NCBI RefSeq assembly: GCF_003663825.1
Contig: NZ_RCCC01000001.1
Span: 2,116,501-2,180,500 of the forward strand
Source: Acidovorax sp. 106
Lineage (GTDB): Bacteria; Pseudomonadota; Gammaproteobacteria; Burkholderiales; Burkholderiaceae_C
DNA length: 64,000 bases
Direction: 5' to 3'
Shown: positions 37,399 to 47,709 of the stretch, piece after piece
Numbering within the stretch: position 1 is the first letter of the stretch
Layout of the letters: each line of letters opens with the position of its first letter
Translations under genes and position numbers: made by a program
Notes under the pieces: model-generated
Told to the model about the DNA's origin: nothing
Databases searched by the model: none
Seen by the model: the letters and a program-made list of their open reading frames with translations, nothing else

Positions 37399-37446
37399 TA
37401 GAGGCTTTGTAAAAGTTGCGGTCTGTAACGCGGACGTCATTCATTA

Positions 37447-37920
37447 ATGAAAACAATCGCGCCAGAGACTGAAACTGAGGCTGAAGATTCTGACTTCAAG
37501 CCCCTGACGGCCCAAGAGGCGCAGCAGTGGCGCAGTCGCAATCCTCCCATTTCGGTGTGGAAGGTGGTGGCGGGTCAGGCACTGGTTGGAATGCTGGTGG
37601 CCCTGGTGGCCTGGGTTCTGACGGGCAGGGCATCGGTGGGCTGGTCTGCAGCCTATGGTGCTCTGGCGGTGGTGGCCCCGGCAGCTTTGTTTGCCCGGGG
37701 GGTGTTGCGTCACAAGGCGTCATCCAATCCGCGTGCCGCCATGCTGGGGTTCTTTGGTTGGGAAATCGCCAAAATCGTGTTGACGGTGGCGCTGTTGGCA
37801 GCGGCACCCCGGCTGGTGGTGGGCTTGAGCTGGATCGCCCTGCTGGTTGGCATGGTGGTCACAATGAAAACGTACTGGGTTGCGCTGTGGGTGCGGCCTG
37901 GTGTCCGAAAAACCGATTGA
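37447..37920 (+). CDS. atpI: ATP synthase subunit I
   Basis: A 157-residue inner-membrane protein with four predicted helices after a polar N-terminus of about 45 residues. Its place before atpB and the segment FFGWEIAKIVLTVALL match AtpI, which helps assemble the ring of c subunits and is not part of the finished enzyme. Sequence conservation in this family is low, so position is the main evidence. The gene ends 19 bases before atpB. Confidence 0.85.
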   Translation: MKTIAPETETEAEDSDFKPLTAQEAQQWRSRNPPISVWKVVAGQALVGMLVALVAWVLTGRASVGWSAAYGALAVVAPAALFARGVLRHKASSNPRAAMLGFFGWEIAKIVLTVALLAAAPRLVVGLSWIALLVGMVVTMKTYWVALWVRPGVRKTD

Positions 37921-37939
37921 TAGAGAGAAGAGTTGTCCG

Positions 37940-38818
37940 ATGGCCGCAGAAGCGCACGCTCCGACTGCAAGTGAATACATCGTTCACCACCTGCAGCATC
38001 TTCAAAACATCAACCAGACCAAGATTGTTGACTTCACTGTCATCAACTATGACTCCATCATTGTGGGTTTGGTTCTGGGTGTCCTCACACTTTTGATTCT
38101 CTGGTCGGCTGCCCGCAAGGCGACCTCTGGCGTACCCGGTCGCTTCCAAGCGGCCGTGGAAATGCTGGTCGAGATGGTGGACAACCAGGCCAAGGCCAAT
38201 ATCCACAACGCCGAAAGCCGCAAGTTCATCGCCCCCCTGGGTCTCACGGTGTTCGTCTGGATCTTCTTGATGAACTTCATGGACATGTTGCCCGTGGATC
38301 TGCTGCCTGCCATCTGGGCCAAGATTTATGGTGCCGCAGGCCACGATCCACACCACGCTTATCTGCGTGTTGTGCCTACGGCCGACCTGTCGACCACTCT
38401 GGGCTTGGCGTTTGCCATCCTGATCCTGCGTTTCTGGTACAGCGTCAAGATCAAGGGCGCTGGCGGCTGGGCCCATGAACTCGTGTCGGCCCCGTTCGGC
38501 ACCAGCAAGAATCCCATCTTCGCCCTGATTTTGGGCGTAGTGAACCTGTTGATGCAGGTGATCGAATATGTCGCCAACACCGTGTCCCATGGCATGCGGT
38601 TGTTTGGCAACATGTACGCTGGCGAACTGGTGTTCATGCTGATTGCCCTGATGGGTGGTGCGGCTGCACTGTCGCTGTCGGGTGTGCTGCTGCCTGTGGG
38701 CCACGTCATCGCTGGCACCATCTGGACGCTGTTCCACATTTTGGTGATCTCGCTGCAAGCCTTCATCTTCATGATGCTTGCGCTGATTTACCTCGGTCAG
38801 GCGCACAACGCGCACTAA
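37940..38818 (+). CDS. atpB: ATP synthase F0 subunit a
   Basis: A 292-residue membrane protein that forms the proton half-channels beside the c ring. The essential arginine lies in HGMRLFGNMYAGELVF, and the C-terminal helices read LQAFIFMMLALIYLGQAH. The start ATG at 37940 (MAAEAHAPTASEYIVHHL) is favoured over an open upstream frame that overlaps atpI. AGAAG precedes it. Confidence 0.96.
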   Translation: MAAEAHAPTASEYIVHHLQHLQNINQTKIVDFTVINYDSIIVGLVLGVLTLLILWSAARKATSGVPGRFQAAVEMLVEMVDNQAKANIHNAESRKFIAPLGLTVFVWIFLMNFMDMLPVDLLPAIWAKIYGAAGHDPHHAYLRVVPTADLSTTLGLAFAILILRFWYSVKIKGAGGWAHELVSAPFGTSKNPIFALILGVVNLLMQVIEYVANTVSHGMRLFGNMYAGELVFMLIALMGGAAALSLSGVLLPVGHVIAGTIWTLFHILVISLQAFIFMMLALIYLGQAHNAH

Positions 38819-38849
38819 CGGTTCCTTTTCGTTTCTCTTTCCTTTTTAA

Positions 38850-39146
<297 letters not shown>

Positions 39147-39180
39147 TTCCCGTTCAACGCCACTCTAGAAAGGTGTTGCC

Positions 39181-39651
39181 GTGAGTATCAACGCGACCCT
39201 GTTCATTCAGGCCATCGTCTTCTTGATCTTGGTATGGTTCACGATGAAATTCGTGTGGCCTCCGATCGCGAAGGCGTTGGATGAACGAGCCCAGAAAATC
39301 GCCGAAGGCCTCGCTGCTGCCGATCGTGCCAAGTCCGAACTGACCGCTGCCAACCAGCGCGTCGAGAAGGAACTGTCACAGGCACGCAACGAAACGGCCT
39401 CGCGTCTTGCGGACGCCGACCGCCGTGCCCAGGCCATCGTCGAAGAAGCCAAGGCACGCGCTACGGAGGAAGGCAACAAGATCGTTGCATCCGCACGTGC
39501 AGAAGCCGAACAGCAAACGGTGCAAGCCCGCGAAGCCCTGCGTGAGCAGGTGGCCGCGCTGGCCGTCAAGGGTGCAGAGCAGATTCTCCGCAAGGAAGTC
39601 AATGCCGGCGTTCACGCCGACCTGCTCAACCGCCTGAAGACCGAGCTGTAA
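39181..39651 (+). CDS. atpF: ATP synthase F0 subunit b
   Basis: A 156-residue peripheral stalk protein. One N-terminal membrane helix ([20 protein letters not shown]) is followed by a long charged coiled coil rich in Ala, Glu and Arg. The start is a GTG at 39181, with AAAGG 9 bases upstream. It forms a dimer that links subunit a to delta and alpha. Length equals E. coli subunit b (156). Confidence 0.97.
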   Translation: MSINATLFIQAIVFLILVWFTMKFVWPPIAKALDERAQKIAEGLAAADRAKSELTAANQRVEKELSQARNETASRLADADRRAQAIVEEAKARATEEGNKIVASARAEAEQQTVQAREALREQVAALAVKGAEQILRKEVNAGVHADLLNRLKTEL

Positions 39652-39661
39652 GGGGACACAC

Positions 39662-40204
39662 ATGGCTGAACTCGCCACCATTGCCCGCCCTTACGCCGAA
39701 GCCCTGTTCAAGGCCGCTACTGCGGGTGCGGGCGTGGACCTGGTCAGCACTGCTGACTGGGTCGATGAACTGGCGGCTATTGCCGCCAACCCCCAGTTGC
39801 GCCAGCTGGCCGACAACCCCAAGGTGACGGCAGACCAGGTGTTTGCTGTCGTCACGGGTGTTGCGCGTTCGGCGCTGTCCGATGCGGCCAAGAACTTCCT
39901 GCGCACGGTCATCGACAACGGGCGCCTTGAAGCGCTGCCTGAAGTCGCCGTGCAATTCCGTGCCCTCGTGAATGGCCGCACAGGCTCTTCTGATGCTGTG
40001 GTGCACAGCGCTTTCCCCATGGATGCTGCAGCCCTGGCCGACGTCAGCGCAGCCCTGGAAAAGCGCTTTGGCCGCAAGCTCAATCTCACCGCTCAGCTGG
40101 ATGCGTCCCTGATCGGTGGCATTCGCGTAGTGGTGGGTGACGAGGTGCTGGACACTTCGGTCAAGGCCCGTCTTGAACAAATGAAAGCGGCCCTCACCGC
40201 GTAA
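39662..40204 (+). CDS. atpH: ATP synthase F1 subunit delta
   Basis: A 180-residue cytosolic protein that connects the peripheral stalk to the top of F1. [19 protein letters not shown] is the standard N-terminus, and the C-terminal [19 protein letters not shown] is conserved. AGGGG lies 7 bases upstream, 10 bases after atpF. Ordinary length. Confidence 0.96.
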   Translation: MAELATIARPYAEALFKAATAGAGVDLVSTADWVDELAAIAANPQLRQLADNPKVTADQVFAVVTGVARSALSDAAKNFLRTVIDNGRLEALPEVAVQFRALVNGRTGSSDAVVHSAFPMDAAALADVSAALEKRFGRKLNLTAQLDASLIGGIRVVVGDEVLDTSVKARLEQMKAALTA

Positions 40205-40246
40205 CGCGCGGCGAGGACAGCGAACCAAAGAAAGAAGGAAAGAGTC

Positions 40247-41800
40247 ATGCAACTCAATCCCGCAGAAATTTCTGAACTCATCAAGAGCCGCATCGAAGGT
40301 CTGGCCGCCAGCAGCGATATCCGCAATCAGGGTACCGTGGTGTCCGTGTCCGACGGTATCGTGCGCGTGCACGGCCTGTCGGACGTGATGGCCGGTGAAA
40401 TGCTTGAGTTCCCCGCCACTAAGGACGGCCAGCCCTCCTTCGGCTTGGCCCTGAACCTTGAGCGCGACTCCGTCGGCGCCGTGATTTTGGGTGAGTACGA
40501 GCACATCTCCGAAGGCGACACCGTCAAGTGCACGGGCCGCATTCTGGAAGTGCCGGTTGGCCCCGAGCTGATCGGCCGCGTGGTGAACGCCCTGGGCCAG
40601 CCCATCGACGGCAAAGGTCCTATCAATGCCAAGCTCACCGACGTGATCGAAAAGGTCGCTCCGGGCGTGATCGCCCGTAAATCGGTGGACCAACCCCTGC
40701 AAACCGGCCTGAAGTCCATCGACTCGATGGTGCCCGTGGGCCGTGGCCAGCGCGAGCTGATCATCGGTGACCGTCAGACCGGCAAGACGGCCGTCGCTAT
40801 CGACGCCATCATTGCCCAGAAGGGCCAAGGCGTGTCGTGCATCTACGTCGCCATCGGGCAGAAGGCTTCGTCGATCAAGAACGTGGTGCGCGCGCTGGAA
40901 CAAGCCGGTGCCATGGAGTACACGATTGTGGTGGCCGCATCGGCTTCCGAATCGGCCGCCATGCAGTACGTGTCGGCCTACTCGGGCTGCACGATGGGCG
41001 AATACTTCCGCGACCGTGGCCAAGACGCCTTGATCGTGTATGACGACCTGTCCAAGCAAGCGGTTGCTTACCGCCAAGTGTCGCTGTTGCTGCGCCGCCC
41101 ACCAGGCCGCGAAGCCTACCCTGGCGACGTGTTCTATCTCCACAGCCGTCTGCTCGAACGTGCAGCCCGTGTGAACGCCGACTACGTCGAAGCCTTCACC
41201 AAGGGTGAAGTCAAGGGCAAGACCGGTTCGCTGACCGCACTGCCGATCATCGAAACGCAAGCTGGCGACGTGTCCGCTTTCGTGCCAACCAACGTGATCT
41301 CGATCACGGACGGCCAGATCTTCCTGGAAACCAGCCTGTTCAACGCCGGTATTCGCCCCGCCATCAACGCCGGTATCTCGGTGTCGCGCGTCGGTGGTGC
41401 TGCCCAGACCAAGCTGGTGAAGAACCTGTCCGGCGGTATCCGTACCGACTTGGCCCAGTACCGTGAACTGGCTGCGTTCGCGCAGTTCGCTTCCGACTTG
41501 GACGAAGCCACCCGCAAGCAGCTGGACCGCGGTGCCCGCGTGACCGAACTGCTCAAGCAGGCACAGTACAGCCCCCTGTCCATCTCGCTGATGGGCGCTA
41601 CGCTGTTCGCTGTGAACAAGGGCTTCATGGACGACATCGATGTCAAGAAGGTTCTTGATTTCGAACACGGCCTGCACCAGTTCCTGAAGACCAGCCACGC
41701 CGCACTGCTGGCCAAGCTGGAACAGGCCAAGGCCATGGACAAGGAAGCTGAAGCCGAATTGAGCGCTGCTGTCGCCGCGTTCAAGAAGTCGTTCGCTTAA
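40247..41800 (+). CDS. atpA: ATP synthase F1 subunit alpha
   Basis: A 517-residue non-catalytic nucleotide-binding subunit. The P-loop is [10 protein letters not shown], and the alpha-specific segments [19 protein letters not shown] and the C-terminal helical domain are present. Its length is close to E. coli (513). AAGGAAAGAG precedes the start. It alternates with beta in the F1 hexamer. Confidence 0.98.
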   Translation: MQLNPAEISELIKSRIEGLAASSDIRNQGTVVSVSDGIVRVHGLSDVMAGEMLEFPATKDGQPSFGLALNLERDSVGAVILGEYEHISEGDTVKCTGRILEVPVGPELIGRVVNALGQPIDGKGPINAKLTDVIEKVAPGVIARKSVDQPLQTGLKSIDSMVPVGRGQRELIIGDRQTGKTAVAIDAIIAQKGQGVSCIYVAIGQKASSIKNVVRALEQAGAMEYTIVVAASASESAAMQYVSAYSGCTMGEYFRDRGQDALIVYDDLSKQAVAYRQVSLLLRRPPGREAYPGDVFYLHSRLLERAARVNADYVEAFTKGEVKGKTGSLTALPIIETQAGDVSAFVPTNVISITDGQIFLETSLFNAGIRPAINAGISVSRVGGAAQTKLVKNLSGGIRTDLAQYRELAAFAQFASDLDEATRKQLDRGARVTELLKQAQYSPLSISLMGATLFAVNKGFMDDIDVKKVLDFEHGLHQFLKTSHAALLAKLEQAKAMDKEAEAELSAAVAAFKKSFA

Positions 41801-41818
41801 ACCGGACGAGGAGCCATC

Positions 41819-42685
41819 ATGGCAGCAGGCAAGGAAATACGGGGCAAGATCAAATCGGTGGAAAACACCAAGAAGATCACCAAAGCCATGGAGATGGTGG
41901 CTGCATCCAAAATGCGCAAGGCGCAGGAGCGGATGCGGGCAGCCCGTCCCTATAGCGAGAAGATCCGCAATATTGCAGCCAACCTCGGCCACGCCAATCC
42001 AGAGTACGTGCATCCGTTCATGAAAGTGAACGATGCAAAGACCGCTGGTGTCATTGTCATCACCACAGACAAGGGTCTGTGTGGTGGCATGAACACCAAC
42101 GTGTTGCGTGCCGTGACGACCAAGCTGCGTGAGCTGCAAGGTGCCGGTGTCTCGACTGAAGCGGTGGCGATTGGTAACAAGGGTCTGGGTTTCTTGAACC
42201 GTGTGGGTGCCAAGGTGGTTTCACACGTGACAGGCCTGGGCGATACGCCCCATCTGGACAAGCTGATTGGCCCGGTGAAGGTGCTGCTTGACGCATATGC
42301 CGAAGGCAAGATCAACGCGGTGTATCTGAGCTACACCAAGTTCATCAACACCATGAAGCAGGAGTCAGTGGTGGAGCAATTGCTTCCTCTGTCCTCCGAA
42401 CAAATGCAGGCTGAGAAGACGGAACACGGCTGGGACTACATCTACGAGCCCGATGCGCAAAGCGTCATCGACGAGTTGCTGGTCCGCTATGTCGAGTCCC
42501 TGATCTACCAAGCCGTTGCAGAAAACATGGCGTCAGAGCAATCGGCGCGGATGGTGGCTATGAAGGCCGCAACAGACAACGCCGGCAGCGTCATTGGTGA
42601 GTTGAAGCTGGTCTACAACAAGACGCGTCAGGCAGCGATTACGAAAGAACTTTCGGAAATCGTGGCCGGCGCCGCCGCTGTGTAA
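41819..42685 (+). CDS. atpG: ATP synthase F1 subunit gamma
   Basis: A 288-residue central rotor shaft. The N-terminal helix ([20 protein letters not shown]) and the C-terminal helix ([20 protein letters not shown]) form the conserved antiparallel coiled coil; [11 protein letters not shown] is the family signature. GAGGAG lies 6 bases upstream. Normal length (E. coli 287). Confidence 0.98.
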   Translation: MAAGKEIRGKIKSVENTKKITKAMEMVAASKMRKAQERMRAARPYSEKIRNIAANLGHANPEYVHPFMKVNDAKTAGVIVITTDKGLCGGMNTNVLRAVTTKLRELQGAGVSTEAVAIGNKGLGFLNRVGAKVVSHVTGLGDTPHLDKLIGPVKVLLDAYAEGKINAVYLSYTKFINTMKQESVVEQLLPLSSEQMQAEKTEHGWDYIYEPDAQSVIDELLVRYVESLIYQAVAENMASEQSARMVAMKAATDNAGSVIGELKLVYNKTRQAAITKELSEIVAGAAAV

Positions 42686-44125
<1,440 letters not shown>

Positions 44126-44199
44126 TCTCAGATGGGCTGAACACCGTCCGGTGGTTCAGCCCTCTGTAGTCAAGTCCCCCTCTTTTCTTAGGAGCCATG

Positions 44200-44616
44200 A
44201 TGAACACTATCCACGTTGATGTGGTCAGCGCCGAAGAGTCCATCTTCTCTGGCGAGGCGCGTTTTGTCGCTCTGCCTGGCGAATCCGGCGAGTTGGGCAT
44301 CTACCCTCGCCACACCCCGCTGATCACCCGTATCAAGCCCGGTTCGGTGCGCATCGAAACGGCAGACGGTGGCGAAGAGTTTGTCTTCGTTGCGGGCGGT
44401 ATTCTGGAAGTCCAGCCCAACTGCGTCACGGTTCTGTCTGATACCGCCATCCGTGGCAAGGACCTGGACGACGAGAAGGCCAATGCTGCCAAGGCGGCGG
44501 CCCAAGAAGCGCTCAAGAATGCCAAGAGCGATCTCGATCTGGCCAAGGCACAGTCTGAATTGGCTGTGATGGCTGCACAGATTGCGGCTTTGCGCAAGTA
44601 CCGTCAAAAGAAGTGA
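44200..44616 (+). CDS. atpC: ATP synthase F1 subunit epsilon
   Basis: A 138-residue rotor subunit that can inhibit ATP hydrolysis. The N-terminal beta barrel ([35 protein letters not shown]) is followed by two C-terminal helices rich in Ala and Lys. Two ATGs stand side by side; I chose the second (44200) because GGAG then lies 5 bases upstream rather than 2. Last gene of the operon. Confidence 0.95.
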   Translation: MNTIHVDVVSAEESIFSGEARFVALPGESGELGIYPRHTPLITRIKPGSVRIETADGGEEFVFVAGGILEVQPNCVTVLSDTAIRGKDLDDEKANAAKAAAQEALKNAKSDLDLAKAQSELAVMAAQIAALRKYRQKK

Positions 44617-44644
44617 GCTGAACTCAGCGTCCACATCTTCCAAG

Positions 44645-44670
44645 AAAACCCGGCATGTCCGGGTTTTTTT
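44645..44670 (+). terminator. Intrinsic terminator of the atp operon
   Basis: AACCCGG (44647-44653) pairs with CCGGGTT (44659-44665) around a 5-base loop, followed by a T run to 44670. It lies 28 bases after the atpC stop. The 200 bases beyond it, up to the next gene, show nothing I can identify. Confidence 0.93.
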
Positions 44671-44886
44671 ACGGCTGTTCACTGCTAGCTGGCACCATCC
44701 AGAGTTTGGAGGGGCATTGAGCGTGCGCCCTATCTTCCCTTACACATTGCAAAGAGGAGGTTGCTGCGCGTCCGATCCGTTTTGTCAGGATATCTAGAGC
44801 TGTGCTGTCTTCTATCCCCGCGCTAGGGCCTTGGCTCCCTCACAATCCAGGATCCAGAAGCCCATTTGCGGTTGCAATCCATTCCT

Positions 44887-45336
44887 ATGCCACGCACCAA
44901 ACACCCTGCCCAGTCGTTGGGCGGATCGCCTGATGACACGGAAGCTCTGTTCTACGAGGCTTTACAGAAAGGCGACATCGATTTGTTGATGTCTTGCTGG
45001 GCGGACGAGGAAGACATCCTGTGTGTCCACCCGGGCGGCTCGCGCTTGGTGGGCGCGGCGGCCATACGGGCGGCCTTTGATGGCATGTTCTCGCAGGGGA
45101 GCATTCGGCTCACGGTTTCCCAGGTACACCGTGTTCAGTCGGTTTCCAGTGCCGTGCACAGTGTGGCCGAGCGCGTGGAGATCATGTTGCCAGATGGGCT
45201 GCACGCTGCTTTTTTGCTGGCCACCAATGTGTATCACCGAACACCGGAGGGTTGGCGTCTGGTGGCGCACCACGCCAGTACGGGCGGATCTCCCGATAGC
45301 TTGCCCGGGCCTGAGGTGCCACAGGTATTGCACTGA
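44887..45336 (+). CDS. SnoaL/NTF2-like protein (nuclear transport factor 2 fold)
   Basis: A 149-residue cytosolic protein with the cone-shaped NTF2-like fold, suggested by ALFYEALQKGDIDLLMSCWA, then DILCVHPGGSRLVGAAAIRAAF and a C-terminal strand pair ending GWRLVAHHAST. The group resembles DUF4440/SgcJ-type proteins of unknown role; a small ligand or enzymatic activity is possible. The ATG at 44887 was chosen; a TTG at 44866 is in frame but has no support. The C-terminal 15 residues (SPDSLPGPEVPQVLH) look disordered. It shares no operon with the atp genes. Confidence 0.7.
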   Translation: MPRTKHPAQSLGGSPDDTEALFYEALQKGDIDLLMSCWADEEDILCVHPGGSRLVGAAAIRAAFDGMFSQGSIRLTVSQVHRVQSVSSAVHSVAERVEIMLPDGLHAAFLLATNVYHRTPEGWRLVAHHASTGGSPDSLPGPEVPQVLH

Positions 45337-45393
45337 CGAGTGCGAGCGGTGTCTCTGATGGACTGCAAAGGTTGTACATTTTTAAATAAATAG

Positions 45394-45441
45394 GCCTCTA
45401 GCGCTTATTCAATAAGCGCAAGCAGCTATGAAATATGTAGC
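45394..45441 (+). repeat. Double-hairpin repeat, family 1, containing a start codon
   Basis: CTAGCGCTTATT-C-AATAAGCGC, then GCAGCTATGAAATATGTAGC. The second hairpin (GCTAT..GTAGC) includes the ATG at 45428 that starts the following hydrolase gene, so this repeat provides both the start codon and the upstream sequence. Confidence 0.85.
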
Positions 45442-46435
45442 GCCAAACTGGCTCCCAGGCGGACAACTGCAGACCCTTTGGCCTGCCTTGTTTTCGCGCC
45501 GAACCCATGGGTCGGCCCCGGTCTATCGGCGCGAGCGGTGGACCACCCCGGATGCCGATTTTGTGGATGTGGATTTCTTGGCTGACGCCCCAGCGGCTGC
45601 AGCCATGGAGACCCCCATGCTGGTGGTCTTTCACGGTCTGGAGGGCTCGTCGCGCAGCCACTATTGCGAGGCTTTTGCCGAGGTGGCGCGCGAGAGGGGG
45701 TGGGCCTGCGCATTGCCCCACTTTCGTGGCTGCAGTGGCGAGATCAACCATGCACCCCGCGCCTACCACTCTGGCGATCATGAAGAAATCGGTTGGATGC
45801 TGGGCCAACTGCAAGCCGGGCACCCAGGGCCGCTGGTGGCGGTGGGGGTTTCATTGGGCGGCAACGCCTTGATGCGCTGGGCTGCTGAAGCGCAAGGCTT
45901 GGCGGCCCGGAGTGTGAGAGCCTTAGCCGCTGTGTGTGCGCCGCTCGATTTGGCGGCTGGAGGCCTTGCCATTGGAAAAGGCCTCAATCGACAGATTTAC
46001 ACGCGCATGTTCTTGCGGACCATGGTGCCCAAGGCATTGCAAAAGTGGCAGCAGCACCCGGGCTTGTTTGATAGGGATGCACTCCTGGCCGCACGGGATT
46101 TGTATGCCTTCGACAATGTGTTTACCGCCCCCTTGCATGGTTTTCGGGATACGGCGGACTATTGGCGCCGTGCGTCTTCCAAACCCCTTTTGCCCCTGAT
46201 TCAGGTGCCTGCATTGGTCGTGAATGCGCTCAACGATCCCTTTGTTCCTGCGGACAGTTTGCCGGGAGCCTGTGAAGTGGGGCCTTGTGTGACGTTGTGG
46301 CAGCCGGAACACGGTGGGCATGTCGGTTTTGCACAAGGGCATTGGCCGGGGCATGTGCGCGCCATGCCCGATGCGGTCAGTGATTGGCTGGCCGGTGCCG
46401 CTGCATTGCCGCAGGCACAATCAGCCCATGGATGA
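45428..46435 (+). CDS. YheT-type alpha/beta hydrolase
   Basis: A 335-residue cytosolic hydrolase of the YheT/COG0429 family. The conserved N-terminal WLPGGQLQTLWPALF, the nucleophile elbow GVSLGGN (serine), the acid in NALNDPFVP and the histidine in EHGGHVGF are present. The family contains esterases with unknown natural substrates. The start ATG lies within the family-1 repeat; MKYVAPNWLPGG agrees with the usual family N-terminus, so it is probably right, although no ribosome-binding site is visible. It overlaps the next gene by 8 bases. Confidence 0.88.
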   Translation: MKYVAPNWLPGGQLQTLWPALFSRRTHGSAPVYRRERWTTPDADFVDVDFLADAPAAAAMETPMLVVFHGLEGSSRSHYCEAFAEVARERGWACALPHFRGCSGEINHAPRAYHSGDHEEIGWMLGQLQAGHPGPLVAVGVSLGGNALMRWAAEAQGLAARSVRALAAVCAPLDLAAGGLAIGKGLNRQIYTRMFLRTMVPKALQKWQQHPGLFDRDALLAARDLYAFDNVFTAPLHGFRDTADYWRRASSKPLLPLIQVPALVVNALNDPFVPADSLPGACEVGPCVTLWQPEHGGHVGFAQGHWPGHVRAMPDAVSDWLAGAAALPQAQSAHG

Positions 46436-46952
46436 CATCGTCAAACAAGCGTTGGTGAAGTGGCCCCATGTGCCCGACTGCTATGGCTGGCTGGGCTTGG
46501 ATGCGCGCGGGCGCTGGTTCATGCGCGATGCTGCGGTGCAGGCGGCCGGCGATTTTGCCAGCAGCCGTGGGTCGTGGCTGCAGCACTCCAAGCTGATCGA
46601 GTTCATCGGGCGCAACTACGAGTGCGATGCCCAGGGGCTGTGGTTTTTCCAGAATGGCCCGCAGCGGGTCTATGTGGAGTTGGAGGCTGCCCCGTGGGTC
46701 TGGCGGGTATTGCCAGACTTTCGTTTGCAGTCGCACACCGGCCACCTGGCGGACGCGCAAGACTGCTGTGTGGATGAACAAGGCCGCTTGTATATCGCTT
46801 CGGCCATGGGCTTGGGCATAGTGCATACCCAAGACATGGTGTACGCCGCCGAAGCGGTGGAGCAAGGGCTGTGGGTGCCGCGTGACGTTTTATCGACCCA
46901 GTTGCCGCAGGAGTTTCAGTTCGTTTTGAGTCCGGCTGCACAGGCGAAGTAG
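46428..46952 (+). CDS. Conserved hypothetical protein (DUF2946-like)
   Basis: A 174-residue soluble protein without a recognisable catalytic motif. The N-terminus MDDIVKQALVKWPHVPDCYGWLGLD and the segment FFQNGPQRVYVELE resemble proteins I recall under the DUF2946 label in this family of bacteria; the name is uncertain. Two stretches have repeated aromatic/Gly patterns (GWLGLDARGRWFMRD, YECDAQGLWFF) that suggest a duplicated beta unit. It starts inside the end of the YheT-type gene (8-base overlap), so both are translated together. A terminator follows. Confidence 0.65.
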   Translation: MDDIVKQALVKWPHVPDCYGWLGLDARGRWFMRDAAVQAAGDFASSRGSWLQHSKLIEFIGRNYECDAQGLWFFQNGPQRVYVELEAAPWVWRVLPDFRLQSHTGHLADAQDCCVDEQGRLYIASAMGLGIVHTQDMVYAAEAVEQGLWVPRDVLSTQLPQEFQFVLSPAAQAK

Positions 46953-46982
46953 AGGCGAAGTAGCGACCGCAGGACGCACAAT

Positions 46983-47012
46983 AAAAAAGCCGATGCATGC
47001 ATCGGCTTTTTT
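46983..47012. terminator. Bidirectional terminator, perfect 30-bp palindrome
   Basis: AAAAAAGCCGATGCA is followed directly by its reverse complement TGCATCGGCTTTTTT, with no spacer. It ends the upstream plus-strand transcript and, on the other strand, that of the convergent cytochrome gene. Confidence 0.92.
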
Positions 47013-47045
47013 GATGGACTGGCCGCTGTGTGCCGCCGCCTTAGG

Positions 47046-47582
47046 TTACTGCGCTGCAGAGGCTCCGGCCTCTGGGGCGGCAGCGCCTGGCGCTGCAGGC
47101 TCAGCAAACTTGGCACCGCCGGCATTGGCCATGAACACCACGGCCCGGGCAATTTCGGTATCGTTGAAGTCACCACCACCCTGGGGCGCCATGGCGCCCT
47201 TGCCCTTGAGGGCGGACTGAACCAGCGCTTCAAAGCCGGTCTTGATGCGAGGGCCCCAGGCGGCGGCGTCGGCCAGCTTGGGTGCACCTGCTGCGCCGGT
47301 GGCATGGCAGGCGGCGCATTGGCCCTTGTACACTTCTTCGCCTGCGCGCAGAGGGCGATTGGCGTCGCGTACTTCCACCATGCCCACTTTTTGGATGCGC
47401 TCGGCCAGTGCCTTTTCAGGGTTGGCGGCACCAGCGGCAGGCTTGTTGCTGGAGGTCACGTAGAGAACCAGGCCGATGATGGCAAAGATAGGCACCACGA
47501 ACGAGAAAAATCCCGCGATCAGTAGTTGCTTGGGGGTTTTGATCGGGCCTGTATGCGCTTCTTCGTGGTGGTTGTCGCTCAT
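47046..47582 (-). CDS. Membrane-anchored c-type cytochrome
   Basis: A 178-residue cytochrome c anchored by one N-terminal helix (residues about 18-45, LLIAGFFSFVVPIFAIIGLVLYV) with the haem domain in the periplasm. The haem motif is CAACH near residue 92, the axial methionine lies in GAMAPQGGG, and the segment RAVVFMANAGG is typical of cytochrome c5/CccA-like proteins. The C-terminus is an Ala/Pro-rich tail of about 20 residues. It probably carries electrons to a terminal oxidase. It stands alone and is convergent with the previous genes. Confidence 0.9.
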   Translation of the reverse strand: MSDNHHEEAHTGPIKTPKQLLIAGFFSFVVPIFAIIGLVLYVTSSNKPAAGAANPEKALAERIQKVGMVEVRDANRPLRAGEEVYKGQCAACHATGAAGAPKLADAAAWGPRIKTGFEALVQSALKGKGAMAPQGGGDFNDTEIARAVVFMANAGGAKFAEPAAPGAAAPEAGASAAQ

Positions 47583-47709
47583 GACGTCCTCTGGAGTGGC
47601 GGGGTCTTTGATGGAATAACCCTAAATTATATCTGTGGGGTAGGCCTGTGCTATGCGCTCACTGCCAAGACCCCGCAAGATATTCGTCGGTAACCCACGA
47701 GTGGCTTTC

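Noticed and set aside
37192..37446. Riboswitch or small RNA between ybeD and atpI
   Set aside because: Apart from a -10 box and a doubtful repeat remnant I find no stable helix or terminator.
39626..42139. A long minus-strand open frame (about 840 codons) opposite atpH-atpA-atpG
   Set aside because: Same explanation: atpA is unmistakable on the plus strand, and the antisense translation shows no motif.
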